Assembly (NCBI GenBank): GCA_963969365.1
Contig: OZ017754.1
Location: forward strand, 62,001-126,000
Source: Asterochloris sp. CNOR1
Taxonomy: Eukaryota; Chlorophyta; Trebouxiophyceae; Trebouxiales; Trebouxiaceae
Direction: 5' to 3'
Length of the DNA: 64,000 nt
Shown here: positions 22,605 to 35,127 of the stretch, in pieces
How positions within the stretch are numbered: position 1 is the stretch's first letter
How the letters are laid out: every line of letters starts with the position of its first letter
Made by a program: the position numbers and the translations under genes
The notes under the pieces: generated by a model
The model's input: only the letters and a program-made list of their open reading frames with translations
The model's database searches: none
Told to the model about the DNA's origin: nothing

Positions 22605-25600
22605 TCAGGCACCTGCTGCACAGGCGGCTTTACCTGGTCCGGGGGCAGGGCTTCTGCCTGCCAGGCTGCCCTTGGCGTGTGGCCTGTGCATCATGTGCCG
22701 CAGTGGCCCCAGCACTGGCACCAAGCGCCTCAGGAAGGGCACCCAGTCCACCTGTAGGTAGACAGCAAGAGCCTCCCTGACATTTGCTGTGCCAGAAGCC
22801 GGCGTGTTGTTGCCTCCTGAGTTGCACTCAGGCTCTTCTGCAGACAGTGAGCCCTGTGCAGAATGCCAGTGTGTTCCAGAACACCTTTGTGCAGACCTGC
22901 AGTGTGCCTTTGCGGTGTGTTGCAGCAGCGGGCAGCACCTCAGCAGCCTCCACACCCCCGAGCTACCTGCTGCATAGTCGCACAGCCGGCACAGCCACCA
23001 CCCCTGCCTCCTCGCAGCGCTTCCCTTCAGTCCTGCAACCTGCTATTGCACCCGCTGTCCGCCAGACAGCGTGACCCGGCTGCAGCCCCAGCGCACACTG
23101 CAATGCCTGACACCTGCCAACAGATCTTTACGACACTCCTGTTAAGCCCTGCGCGAGTGTCCTGTGGGCCAGCGGGGGTTTTTTTCACTTTGTTTGCTCA
23201 ACTGCCAGCCCCAGAGCACAATGCTGTTTGCTTGGGGATGCGGCACTGAAACCCACCCACAGCTGCCTGGGAGCGTCCTCGTCTCGTCCTGCAGCACGCT
23301 GCCCCAGGGCCTTGGCTGCCTTGATGCGCTGGATCAGGTCGGCGTGCTGTGCAAGGGCGCTGCGCCTGAGCTGCCGCGCCCCGTGCAGGCGCAGCAGGTT
23401 GACCGCAGTGCAGCAGGTGGACCCGCCGAAGAGGATGACGGCCACGATGGGGACAATGGCCCTGCAGCTCATGAGTTTGTGTCAGAGCAGGCTGCCACAT
23501 TCAGCATGATACAATTTATGCCTCTGTCTGCCTGGCAAACTGCTGTGCTGCTGCTCAGTGCACTTCCACTTTACGGCAAACGCATCCAGCCACATTTTGC
23601 CTCAAATTGCGTGGTGGACATACCTCAAGGACGAGTCCTTGGAATTGGATTAATGGTCAGGAGGCTGTTCGGCTCTGCGGCAGTGCCCCTTCACTACACA
23701 GCTACATTCAGAACAGCTGAAGTCCAGGAACGTGTGTGGGACTGGCCTATCCAGCACCTTTTGCTTCAAGAGGTGCTGTCAAATGAACCCTGCACTTGCC
23801 TGTGGCGGTCATTGATCCAGTGGAGGGTGCTCAGCAGCACAGCCAGCGTGGCCACCCAAGTGCTGAAGCCCACCAGGGAGAAGATGCCCATCTCAGCAAC
23901 AATGAAGTCAGCGTTGCCCGTCTGCAGAAGCCTGTCCAGACCTGCAGCAGAGCAGGTGGCCACTACAACACTGGTGTGGGGCTTGCCTGTGTGTGCAGGG
24001 GCTGCTAAGGGAGGGGTTTGACTGCTGCACATGAGGGCCTGACTGTGTCTGCAGCAGCCAATCTGGGGCCTGGCAAGGGATGCAGCGGCCATGAGGCTGG
24101 CAGACAGGCCACCTTGCAACAGCGCATGAGCAGCAGTGCCCAGCTGCCAGCAAACACAGCTGCAGCAGCTGTTGTTGTACCACATGAAGCAAAACATCCA
24201 TACATGTCAGCCACATGTAGTAGATGGAGCCTTATCACATGCGCTTGCTGGCCTGGCAGGCTGCCTGAAAGCAGGTCCCAGCCTGACGCATATCCTTCAG
24301 GCCCTGTAGCAGCAGCCTACCCAAGTCCAGAAACTGCAAAAGCTGGCCACTCACAGCTGTACGAGAAGTTCTCGTACACCCAGACGATGTCCTCCTCTGC
24401 TGGCGACAGCTTCAGGAGGCTGATGCTCTTGCCTGTCAAAGGGTCCACAGCAGGTTCCCCTCTGCAAGACACCCTCTGCACCACTGAGTAGCCGGCCAGG
24501 GCCGATCTGACGACACCACACAGTCCCCTGCTGAGCTGGCAGGTATGCTTGGGCGTTAGCTCCTGTGGCCGATGCACAGGCGAAGGATGAGCTGTGGTTT
24601 CGTGCAATGCTGTGCAGAGTACGCAAGCTGGGGAGGCAGCCATGCCCATGTCAGCCACTGGAGGCCGTGCAGGCGCAGCACACGGCACTGCTGGAGACCC
24701 ACAGCTGGTGGGCAGCGATGCCTTTAGAGATGCACTCGGAGAGCTCCTTGCGCTTGATGGGGAACCTGCAAGCCGGGCACACGATGCATGTGCGCAACGC
24801 CCTGCTTTACAAAACATGAGCGGAGCTGTGTTGGCCACAAGCAGCCCGGGTACTCATGGCAAATTTGCAAGCTTGACCACAGCCTGGAAAATGGCAGCAC
24901 ACTTGCGAAGAATGAGGGCGCATCAATCATCGCAAGGCGTGAACAGCAGCCGGTCTGCTAGCTGCTGCAGTACAGGGCTGCACCTCACCTTGACTTGACC
25001 AGGAAACTGCAGATGGCGCACAGGAAGGGCAGGATGACAAAGGTGAAGCGGATGAAGGCCTGCAGAGAGCGACATGCAGGCCAGGCTGTTGACTTCTCAT
25101 ACCCAGGAAGTTGCAGATGGCACACAGGACGTGCAAAATGACAAAGGCGAAGTGATTGATGACCAGGCCTGAGCACAGCTGCAGGCAGGCCAGGCGGCTG
25201 AGTGCTCCATGTGGGTTGCAGCCTGTGGCCTGCACTGCAGTCGAGGCGTGACAGGCACCATTCTGTGACAGGTTGGTGGCACATGGCTCCTGTGCAGGGG
25301 CGGTGGCCGCATATGGCCACGTTTGTTGTTGCCACCGCGCTGCCTTCTTTCAGCAATCCAACACGGGGCAAAGCAGCAGGGCTGCTGGCTCACCTTCACG
25401 CTGAAGCTCTGCTCCTGGGCCACACCAGAGACAGGCGGCACAAAGCCGATGAGGTTGATGAAGGCCAGGGGCAAGGCGGAGGCTGGAATGCTCACAAACT
25501 TGGGAATCAATGTAGCAAATACGCTGCAGGGAAGCACACACCCGGCTTGACATGGCTGGACCTGGAGACTGCAAAATGCTCCCGGGGCGCTTGAGAGGCT

Positions 25601-28600
25601 GTGCCTGTGCTGTGCAGATGCAGTTCTGCAATTAACCATCATAAGTGGTCTGCAGCACACCTGAAGGAGCCTTCGGATCTTGAGCCGTTGAGGAACTGCA
25701 GGAAGTCAGGCTGGCTTTGCGGCACACTCCAGTGGTCTCACATTGTGATGCATGGACGCAGGTTTTGGCCATGCCGCAGCTGGAACAGGCACCAGCACCC
25801 CGAAAGCAGCACGAGCCGCACCAGCCTCCTTGACTCAGGCAGCCACGCAATCGCAGCAGCCTTGCAGGAATGCTGCAAATGCCTCAACATTGTGTTGCGG
25901 AGAGCAATTGTTGCACAGTTGTTGAGCAGCAGTGAGTTGCAAAGCAACAGGCAGCCTCTTGCAGGCAGCACATCACGCACCTCATCATAGTCAATCACGT
26001 CTGCCAAGATTGAGTTGCTGAGGAAGTTCCCGCCCAGGGGCAACCCGTTCAGGACCATGACGCTGATAGCCTGGGCAGGCTGCCCCTCTGCAGTTTTCAC
26101 AAAAGGTTGCTTGCTTTGAGAGTTTTTCGTGAATGATCATCTGACATGCAGCTGGGTGCACTTCTGTCCAATGTGTCCTGCATGTGGCCAAAGGCGGGGA
26201 GGCATGGCAGCCTGTGCCTCATGGCAATGTGTCTTTGGAGTCTCACAGAGAGGCAAGGAAGAGCAAACTTTCTTTGCCCCTGCCCTAAGAAGAAGAATTC
26301 TGGCCCTGGTTGAGCTGGCTGGCCGCACCTTTGGGGATGACAAACAGCACTAGGCAGGCGGCTGACACCAAGTTGTACATCATCCAGGCCTGCAGTGCAG
26401 GGTGCGTGTCCATTGACACAACTGCAACTTAGGAACTACTTGTAGTCCAGGGAATTAAAGCCATAACATCAAGGAGCAGTATGTGATAGGGCATGGGGAG
26501 TGTGTGCTCTGGCATGCACTTCATTAGCAACCTGGCTGCAAAGGTGCACTGGGACTGGTCACAGCTGCACAACCCTGCTTTCCAGGGACTGCTTGCAGGG
26601 ATGCTGGTATCTGACATCATGCTGCAGCCAGCATTGCATGCAAAGCTTGCAGATGGCTGGCAGCGCTGAACCCACCTTGTACTTGCCGAAGCGGCCAGCG
26701 AGCCACAGCCAGCCAGGGGAGGATGCAATGGCGGCCAACAGCAGGCCCATCACCCCGAGTCCCATACAGACCTGCATCAACAAAGCAGCAGCTGCGGGGT
26801 TGAGGGCTGCCTCTGGAGCGCAGCAGCAAGCAGTGTGCAGCCCCCCAAGCCAAGTCTGCAGCAACTTCCGTCCCGGGGTCCACTGATCAAGCTGGTGTAT
26901 TTGGCCACTGCAGGCTCGTGCGGCAGATTCAGCCAGTGCAGCAATGCATTCTGGCATGTAACCAGGACACCACAGGCCAGCGGAGCTGAGCATCTGCACA
27001 GAACAACTGCTCAAAATGGTTGGGCAACCTTCATGGAGAAGCCATCCTTCAGCACCAGCACGTGCTCTTACGTGCAGCACCCATATCATGTCCAGCAGCA
27101 CAGGTGCCAAGGATGACTAGCACCTGTGGGTCCATGGCATAACCACTCTGCTGCGCCTTGGTGCCATCGGGGACCACAATGTAGCGCACAAAGAAGGGGA
27201 ACATTGTTACGAGCAGGCTCACTCCCAGGCCGTCCATGGACCAGGCAACCAGCATGGGCCTGCAGCCAGCAGCCCCAAGTTGCGCTTTCTTCCATGGATT
27301 AAAGTCGCAAATCACTGCTGGGCAGGTGCAGCTCCTGTCAGATTGGAGCCATGTGATCAGCATGTCGCCTTCAGACAGTGCAAGCAAGCATGCCAACTTC
27401 TACAGCAGCCAGCTGGGTGTGTGCAGGCTCCTGTGCGCAGGCAGCGCATGCAGTGCATGCAGTCACCTGAAAGCCCAGTTCTTCAGGGACCTCAGAATGG
27501 AGGGCACCAGCGGCACTGGCACCTCGGAGGTGCCCGTCCGCTGACGCTCCCTGATCACCAGCACGCAGTGCACCATGGCCAGGACATAGTAGACCCCAAA
27601 GCCTGCAGGTGGAAGGGAGTGATGACAGCACTCAGGAAGCGTCCTTGCACTCAACAAGATATGGCTACACCAGGATGACTGGGGTGCACACATATGCAGC
27701 ACAGTGTCCAGCACTGGCAGTGCAGCAGCGCCTGCCTGTGCCAGCTGCTTTCCCTGACAGCCTTGTTGCTGCTGATGGCATGCTCTCTCACGTGACAGGT
27801 AGTAACTGTTTGCGTGCAGGGCACCAGGCGTTGCTTACAAGCCTATTAACACCCCTCAGTAGCAGCAAGATGTTTTGCAATTCACGTGCGTACCATTTGC
27901 AAAGCACAATGAATGAGTTGGCAGGCAGGCGATGGGACTGGCAGGCTTTGATAGAATGCCTTTGAAAAGGTTGACAACTGCAACAGCAGAGAGCACTTCG
28001 ACTCCCCACCTATGGCCAGGGCTGTAAAGGCTGACCGCTCTGCGTCAAGCGCGCTCATGCTGTACCGAAAGAAGGGCACGCAGGCAGGGGAGGAAGCTGC
28101 TGTCACCTCATAGCTGCAGGGACATGATGGGCATAAGGCAGCATTGCCATGAGCGTGCCAACCGCCAAAGATAAGAGCACTGCTGCTGCTGCATACACAG
28201 CAGAGCAGCTGGAGCTCATGCGCGGGCTGAGGATGGTGCAGCATCTGCAGCAGGCTGCTGATTCGCTTGCCCAAACAAGCGGTGAGAATACTGTGCTGCC
28301 ACTGCGCCCACATTGCTTAAAGAGTTTGATTGGGAGGGCACTTGTGCAGGTCAACAATGTGCAGGTGCATGTAGGCTCAAGCTCCTTGTTTATGGACTGT
28401 GCAGGCACACAGGCAAAAGATGACCTGCCGTTTGAGTTTCGCAGCCCAAGCAGGGGTAAAGTGAATTGCTTTAGTGCCTCACTTGCAGACAGAGGCAGCG
28501 CGTTCTGTACAGTTGAACAGGTGGCCGCCCGCAGAGCCGCCGGTGCCAACAACAACCGCGTAGCCCTGCTCGATGAGCTCCAGAGGTGTCTCAAAGAAGA

Positions 28601-31600
28601 GGTTGAAGCTGTGGTGGGGCTGCTGGATGCTGCCAGGCTGGGTGTGGCGCTCCATGAAACAGTACTGCATGGCATGAAAGAGGCCAATGAGCAGAGAAAG
28701 GTACAGGGGATAGCTAGCCATTACAAATGCTGCCTGTGGACGCCTGGCATACCGACCAACATTGCTGTCTGTGAGGGGGAATAATATGTGAAAGCCTAGC
28801 CCTGTCTGCAGCTGGAACTTGCTGACCTCTGCTGGTCAGGCGATGAATGCGCTGAAGCAGCCTGTTGGCCATGCAGACCTCTGTGCAGCTCCTTCTGGCC
28901 ATGCTGCTAAACTCTGAGGCACTTCACCTCTACCCTGCTGCAGCAAGTCTCTGTGAACACCTTGATGGCTGAGCTGCAAAGCCTCACGGAGTAAGAGTAC
29001 AACCTTGTCAGTGGTGCTGTTGCACCCTGTTGCATCTCTGCAGACTGTGCCATCCAGCAAGGCTCCCACGCTCAAACCAATCTCTTGCAGACTGCGCCAT
29101 CCAGCAAGGCTCCCACGCTAAAACCGACCTCTTGCAGACTGCGCCATGCAGCAAGGCTCCCACACTCGAACCAATCTCTGGCAGACTGCGCCATTCAGCA
29201 AGGCTCCCACATCAAATCTGACCTCGCCGGTGGTGCTGTTGCACTCTGTCGCCATCCTGCAGACGGCGCCATCCAGGAACTGGGGCGGAACAGGGTCGGC
29301 TGCACCCCTGCTGGCCTCTGAAAACAGGCTGTGGGCGTCCACATGCACTGGAGTCAGGGAGTTGTGTCTGATCAGGTAGGCCACCAATGCTGGGCCGCCA
29401 GCAGCCACCAGCATGCCTGAACGGCAGCAGGCAGAGGTGAGGTGTGGGTTCTTGCCCCAGCTTTTGCAACACTGCCATGCAGAGTGTGGGGCAGGGAGAG
29501 CCTGCACACCTCGCATGCGTGCCTCAGCCAGGACCCATAGCCTCAGAGCACGCCTGCCGGCACAGCATGGCGTCAAGATCCACGCACACTGTGAGACCTG
29601 CTAGAAGGCGTGAGGAGCAGCTGCTGCGGTCACATCAGTATTGGGGGCAATTTTGGTGCGAGGGGTTTAGGTCAGCCACTCCCCTGCCCGGCGCAGCCCT
29701 ACACGCCTGCTGCCCCCATGCGTACAGGCAGCAGACTGTGCATTAGTCATATTGTGAGGGAAGGTAAGGGCGGCATCCAGTGCAAACTGCAGCTGTGGGG
29801 TGCATGCCGGCTGGACAGTGGAGCACCAACCTGCCATGTTGCACAGCTTGGCCACAAAGTATATGCGGCTGCGCTCCTCGTACGAGTCAGACAGCTCTGG
29901 CCCTAGGCTCTCATAGGGCACCTGCATGGATGAGAAGATCGGTTCCAGCTGTACTGAAGCTGTGAGTGACCCCAAAGCTGCAGCATATCTTGTCTGATGT
30001 CTCAAGGCACCAGTCTTTGGCAGAGGGTGAATGGAGAATTCGCAGGTCAGATTCTGCATTGGCATCTTTTGTGCATGCGCCACTGTCATGTGGTAGCACT
30101 GTGCACTGCATTTTGAGCCGAGTAGGAGAAGTCTGTCCAACACTGCACCACTTGGCCTGGGCACATGAGCTGGCCAGCCCATAACAGCAAGCTCATGAGG
30201 ATGAAGACGCCCAAGGGGTGCGCACACTCACATTTGCCACCGTGTCGCTAAAGTAGAAGAGGGTGTAGAAGATGCCGAACCAGATGGCTGCCTTGGTGTT
30301 GGCTGCAGAGAAGCGTGCAGTATCAGGTCTGGGCACATCAGTGGAGGCAGCACACAGGCTCAAGATTGCCAGGCATCAGCTGCAGCTGCGGGAGGCACTG
30401 TCTCCAATGGGATGAAGCAGCAAGCTGCAAAGAAGAGCCTAGACTTGTGACAGCAGCAGTGCATGACACAAGCTGAGACAGACAGAAGCCTTCTAACAAG
30501 TATGTTGTCAATCAAGTGACTAACAGACAGCAGAAGGCTTCTGTTGCAGGTGCTCACGGCTGCCGTCCTCTGGTGGTGCCGGCGGCGAGAACAGCAATGC
30601 GAACAGCACTGCATAGAAGGCGCAGGCGCAGAGCATGTAGGGTCGGCGCCGGCCAAAGCGGGTCCGCGTCCCATCTGAGCACCTGCAGCCGCATGGCTCC
30701 CTTTAAGGTCGCCGGTCCAGCCTTGGGGGCACTGGACGGCCTCTGCAGTGCTGCCAGCGGTGGGGGAAGCCCCTGAAGTGCATGTGTCGTCTTGCCTGGT
30801 TGTCATGTAGAGGTGCATAGCTGCCCCTGGCCAGCAGGGTCATGCAGCATCAACTTCAGCACGTGGACGCAGCACACCTAGCCAGCAGTGGGGAGCGGCA
30901 GGCAGTCAAGTCTCCAGTTGCATGCAGCTGCCGGCCAGAGTGCGGTCCAACATACGCAGCAAATGTGCCAGCACGTTGACCGTCTGCAGTCTGCCACCTG
31001 CTCTCTAGAGCAGCAGCGGGTCATAGTACAGCATACAAGAAAACAATCAGGATGTCTGTCACAGATAGATGGGGGGACAGGGAATCCATCAAAGTCAGGA
31101 CGCTGCACTCAAGACCAGCTCACCAGGCCATCAGGGGGTCAGTGACGATGTCGAAACTCCGCGCCAGCGCCATGAAGAAGCTGAGGAAGGCGAGGCTGGC
31201 GCCCAGCGACACAAAGAAGTCTGTCGCATAGACACTGATCAGGAAGGAGAGGGAGCTGGTGGCAAAGCCTGCAAGAAGCAGAAGGGTCCCAAGCTGGGGG
31301 GGAAATGCTTTTTGTGGTGGAAGCCCTGAGTTGAGGCTGGCTTGCTGCCTTGGCAAACCCTGCATGGCGGCACTTTCATGCTGAAGCACAGGCCAGCCGG
31401 CCGTCTTGCAAGTCATCGTCATCAAAGGCAGCAGGGGCACACCTGGGAGGCCATAAGCCAGCTTGTGATAGGTGGAGATGTGACCTGAAAGGCGTGAAGC
31501 AGTGCTCATGCTGATTGAAGCGCGAGTAGCAAGCTTTGCTCACAGCAAATTTCAAGATAAGTGTCTACTGTTTCCCAGCAGCTTGAGTTTTCTCACCAAC

Positions 31601-31732
31601 ATATCCAGCCTTCGCTGGAGTGCTGGCAGGCGGGCTCAACTCCTCCGGATCCCCATCAGCAGAGTCCTGTGGTCTCCTGGCCTTCACAGAGGGCCTCTTG
31701 GCCAGAGCTGGTGAGTCTGGTGGGCTGTTCAT
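22605..31732 (-). CDS. GPH/MFS_2-type 12-TM transporter (sugar or lysolipid cation symporter family)
   Basis: This is a polytopic transporter of the glycoside-pentoside-hexuronide:cation symporter superfamily. Supported exons: 31597-31732, 31443-31484, 31124-31268, 30558-30682, 30232-30302, 29831-29921, 29223-29416, 28010-28113, 27467-27602, 27124-27259, 26676-26771, 26329-26389, 25981-26087, 25661-25695, 25394-25523, 24989-25059, about 24682-24765, 24355-24461, 23800-23921, 23257-23461 and 22605-22751. Family marks in order are YHKLAYGLPG, FDIVTDPLMAW, RTRFGRRRPYM, NVPYESLGPELSDSYEERSR, LADVIDYDE, NGSRSEGSF and IPASALPLAFINLIGFVPPV. Total is at least 780 aa, longer than usual because of a disordered N-terminus and a C-terminal extension. 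The 23.9-24.4 kb and 28.1-29.2 kb junctions are unresolved. The intron at 23794 has a GC donor. Substrate is unknown; the plant and animal relatives carry sugars or lysophospholipids. Confidence 0.9.
25103..25168 (-). pseudogene. Decayed duplicate of transporter exon 24989-25059
   Basis: Located in the intron just upstream of the working exon. Both read through FAFVILHVLCAICNFLG (copy) and FTFVILPFLCAICSFLV (working). The copy carries an extra five bases near its start, so the incoming phase no longer reads that frame. It keeps an AG acceptor (CTCAG) and a GTATGAG donor, so inclusion would disrupt the protein. Confidence 0.75.
28149..28784 (+). CDS. Nested intronless ORF, 211 aa, unknown
   Basis: An uninterrupted ATG-to-TAA frame lies antisense inside an unresolved intron of the transporter. 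The start context is gccATGa, which suits translation. Segments such as YTAEQLELMRGLRMVQHLQQ and NRVALLDELQRCLKEEVEAV look alpha-helical, like a small coiled protein. I recognise no family. The opposite strand here also has an open frame (from about 28721 down), so this could be chance openness or a missed transporter exon rather than a gene. Confidence 0.35.
   Translation: MSVPTAKDKSTAAAAYTAEQLELMRGLRMVQHLQQAADSLAQTSGENTVLPLRPHCLKSLIGRALVQVNNVQVHVGSSSLFMDCAGTQAKDDLPFEFRSPSRGKVNCFSASLADRGSAFCTVEQVAARRAAGANNNRVALLDELQRCLKEEVEAVVGLLDAARLGVALHETVLHGMKEANEQRKVQGIASHYKCCLWTPGIPTNIAVCEGE
29040..29227. repeat. 47-bp tandem repeat (four units) derived from an exon end
   Basis: Units beginning gcagactg(t/c)gccatccagc start at 29040, 29087, 29134 and 29181. 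The flanks at about 29008-29039 and 29226-29258 share ggtggtgctgttgca with each other, so the 3' end of transporter exon 29223-29416 has itself been duplicated around the array. On the minus strand each unit reads like the exon piece FLDGAVC. Confidence 0.9.
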
Positions 31733-31991
31733 CAGGTATGCAGCAAGCAAAACTGCCCAGATGCCGTTCTATGGCATGTTGGTTGTCATTCGAGCACCTC
31801 AAGCTGTCCGATAATGAGTACAGCCACCTGAGATAGCTGGTTCTAGTGCTGCAAAGCACTGCCACCGCCAGTTCCACAGCTGCTCATGCAACCAACATTC
31901 GCAGTTGCAAGATCAAGCTCAGGGGAGTACCATCATTGCTAGCTGCCCAAACAAGCATCTTCGTTGAGGGCCTTGAGTCACTGAGTTGCAG
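31733..31991. promoter_or_regulatory. Shared divergent promoter region, transporter / J-protein
   Basis: The transporter ATG (31732, minus) and the first recognised J-protein exon (31992, plus) lie 260 bases apart. An upstream J-protein exon supplying the ATG must lie in or near this gap, so part of it is transcribed. No TATA box or motif could be assigned. Confidence 0.4.
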
Positions 31992-34900
31992 CCCTGGATC
32001 GAGTGTTCGATAGAGCCTTCAACAAGGCTGCAGCTGCTGCCAACCTAGAAGTTGAGAAGGAAGAGGCAGCTCTCAGGGCCCTTGAACCAAAAGTCAGGAC
32101 TCAGGTGAGTGACGTGCACCATCTGACTGCTGTGAAGCTCCTCTTTCAGCTGGAACATATCCCCTAAGCTGAGTAAGGCTGTCGCAAGTATGCGACCCCA
32201 AAGCAAGGCAGCCCTGTGTCCTGCAGGAAGATGAGGATGAAGAACTCCGCAGTATGGCCACCCCCATGCAGGTCAGCTGGTTGTTTAGTGTGGTTGCACA
32301 CCCACATGCCCCTGCAACAGGTTCCCCAGGCAGACCTGCCTGCATAATCGCTGCAGCACCCGCTTGCCCAGTTGACGCAGCCAGCAAGGGTCCCTCTCAT
32401 TCAATTTGCTCAATGCTGCATGATCTAGTCTTGCTGCATGACCTGTGCGATCCTGCATGACCTGCTTTTGCTTTTGCCCTGCTTGTACTGCACACTCTGC
32501 TGTGCTCCGCCAGGCAGCCGCGTCAGGCTCTCCTGTGCTGCGCTGTGCAGGTTCAGGATGCAGTGCAGCGCATCCAGCTGGCCTTCAGGGAGAAGGACTT
32601 CTTCAGGTAGGGTGTCTTGAACCTGCGCAGCTGCACCCCTGCAGTGCATGAGGCTGGACTCATCAGGCAGAGGGGCAGTGTGTGCCCCAGCTTCTGCGAC
32701 CCCTGCAGCATGGCCTGCTGCTGGTTGATGTTAACAAGTGGTCAACAGCCTGCTCAGCTGCAATGCCTCAAGCCCACGCCCAGCATCATCATTTCAGGAG
32801 CTGCATGCTGTTTGCAACTGAGCCCCAGAATGGGCACTGCACATGTGAGATCAGTAGGGTTGCTGCACCCAGCGGTGCCTGGACAAATCCTGCTCAAACC
32901 ACACAGCCTGCTGGATCCTGAGGCTATGCCACTGACCCACAGACTGTGCATCAGTGCCTTAACTTCTGGGAGGCCAGCCGCAGCGCAAGGTTGTTTGGCG
33001 CAGTCAACACCCACAGGAACCCCAGGTTTTTACTCTGGCACTGTGCACTGAAGGCTCATGGGCCTGCCGCAGCCGGAGGCAGATGAGCTGGGCAACCCTG
33101 TCTGGAGCTGCACCTCTGCGGATGTGAGCAAGGCCTACCGCCGCCTGTCCGTGGTGGTGCACCCCGACAAAAACCCTGGGGAGGAGGCCAGGACAGCCTT
33201 CGACCAGCTCAATCAGGCGCACAAGGCCCTCAAGGACCCTGGCCAGCTGGTGGGTCCTGGGCTGCTGCCCTGAGGTCTTCAGCCTGTGTGGGGGCTGCAG
33301 CTGCGGTGGTGGGAGTATGCTATGGGCTTGTGCACCCCGTCAAGACAGGGGTTGGATCTTCAGGCGTGCAAGGCTGTGAACAACTCAGGCCAGCTAGTGT
33401 TTTGGCAGGCTGCTGCCTGCCTTCAAGAGAAGCACTTGCAGAGGACGGCAGACCGTGCTTGTAAGGGCAGGGACGCTGCTGAGAGCTGCTCCTTGCTGCG
33501 CATGCGCGGTGAAGCTCACCAGCTGCTGCTACCTGCAGGAGGATCACTTGCGGAGGGCGGCAGATGGGGCTCGCAGGCGAAGGGACGCTGCTGAGGCTGC
33601 TGCAACACCTGATGAGCGCATCGCTCTCAATGCAGCCAAGGCGGAGCGTCAGAAAGCTCTGCGCAAGCAGCAGGCAAGTCAGGGGCTTGCGTGCAGGTGC
33701 CCATGTGGTTGCTTTCCTGCTTTTCCTGCAGCAGTCACGAAAGAGCACCAGAGGGACTCAAGCAGGCGGCCGGATTGCAAGGCTGGCGTGTTTCTGAGCG
33801 GCTGCAAAGCATCTGCAGCCTGTGCATGGGGGTCAGCGCCAACGTGCTCTGTGCAAATGACCAGTCGAGTCAGGGCTCTCTCTGAGGTCCAACTGGAATT
33901 ATTCCAAAGACAAAACCTTCTGTGAGCCGCTTAGTGATTTCGTCACCTATGACTGCTTCCCTCCTACCAAGTCAAGGGAGGCTTGAGCCTGCTGCTGTCC
34001 CTGCTCCTCATCACGCCGCTGGTGGACCACTTTGCAGGGGCTGGGCCAGTGAGGGCTGCTACCTACTTTGCTGACAGCAGCAGTAGCGACGAGTTGCATG
34101 TGCTGTGCTGTGCTGTGGATGTTGCAGGCAAAACTGTTAAATCAGTTTTGTGCAAACTTGTGCAGGGAGCCCAGTTTCAGGCAGAGATTGCACGGCAGCT
34201 GGCAGAGAAGAAGGCTGCGGCCAAGCGCAAAAGGGAGGTGGCTGCAAGATCCAGGTTGGTTCACTGTTCTGCCATGACGCCTTGGGCGGGCATCCCTTTC
34301 ATGCATAGGGACACACCTGTGCCGCAAACCCTGCACCCTATTCATGCATGACGGGCGCACCTGGGCTGGTGCTCTTGGCAACATGGTTTGGGGATGAAGA
34401 GGACCGTTCTCGTGCGTTTGCGTGAAGATCGCTTGTTGCTGCCCCCAAGTCTGGAAAGGGTGGCACACAGAAGAGGGGGTGGCAACTGAATGATCCAAAG
34501 GAGCCGTCCTATGTCCTTCCAGACAGATCCTGTGCAAGGCATGGCCTTCGCAAGAAGGCATAAGAAGTCAATCCTGTGCAACCCTTGCATTGCGGACTTG
34601 GCTGGTAGTTGTGAGGCTGACCGGAGGTGTGCAGCCTGGGTGCAGCACATTGTTGGGGAACACTCTGCACGCAAGCATTTGTTGCGCCAGTGCCTGAACT
34701 GATTGCGCGGTCACGCAGCCAAGCTGCAGGTGCAGATGGGGGCGGTGTGAGTCAAGTGGGACACTCTCGCACGTGACTTGGAGTGGCCACACTGGGACAA
34801 GAGCTGCACTCTTGCATGTGACTTGTAATGGCCACACCAGAACAGGAGCTGCACTCGGTAGACATCGCATCCAGGACCACAGCTGGCTGTGTGCACAGCA

Positions 34901-35127
34901 CTGTGTTGTCAGGACGTGCCTGGGGCCTCCTCACTGAATTATTGCCCCTCCCTTACAATGCTGTGGATTGGCTTCCCTGCAGGCAGCGAGCCGAAGAGGA
35001 TACAGGAGGGCTGTCAGAGGAGGACAGGCCCACAGCACCTCAAAAGGCACTGGCTGCTGGCAGTGATGACGATGACACCGTGATCATCCCTGTGCGCAAG
35101 CGTGGCAAAAAGAAAGCGATGCTCTGA
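31992..35127 (+). CDS. J-domain (DnaJ-like) co-chaperone; first exon not identified
   Basis: Exons 31992-32104, 32227-32271, 32551-32606, 33054-33249, 33539-33673, 34166-34254 and 34983-35127 join in phase. In order they hold an Ala/Glu coil (KEEAALRALEPKVRTQ), an acidic linker, a helix (VQDAVQRIQLAFREKDFFRL), then the J domain with helix II AYRRLSVVVHPDKNP, including the HPD triad that stimulates Hsp70 ATPase. After it come charged helices (RRRRDAAEAAATPDER, EIARQLAEKKAAAKRKR) and an acidic-to-basic tail (GSDDDDTVIIPVRKRGKKK). There is no membrane segment or zinc finger, so it is a type III J-protein, probably nuclear or cytosolic by its basic tail. The intron after 33673 has a GC donor (GCAAGT). 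The exon carrying the ATG, ending in phase 1, is missing. Confidence 0.88.
33428..33490 (+). pseudogene. Decayed duplicate of J-protein exon 33539-33673 (5' half)
   Basis: The stretch agcacttgcagaggacgg to gggacgctgctgagagctgc parallels the working exon's tcacttgcggagggcgg to gggacgctgctgaggctgc. Substitutions introduce an in-frame stop (tgt aag region shifts the frame). It lies in the intron directly upstream of the working exon. Confidence 0.75.
34771..34858. repeat. About 43-bp tandem duplication in a J-protein intron
   Basis: Two units share c(a/g)tgacttg, atggccacac and aggagctgcactc in the same order. They lie in the last intron of the J-protein gene. Confidence 0.75.

Noticed and set aside
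23164-24021. 285-codon plus-strand ORF
   Set aside because: Antisense to two transporter exons that join in phase and encode the C-terminal membrane helices.
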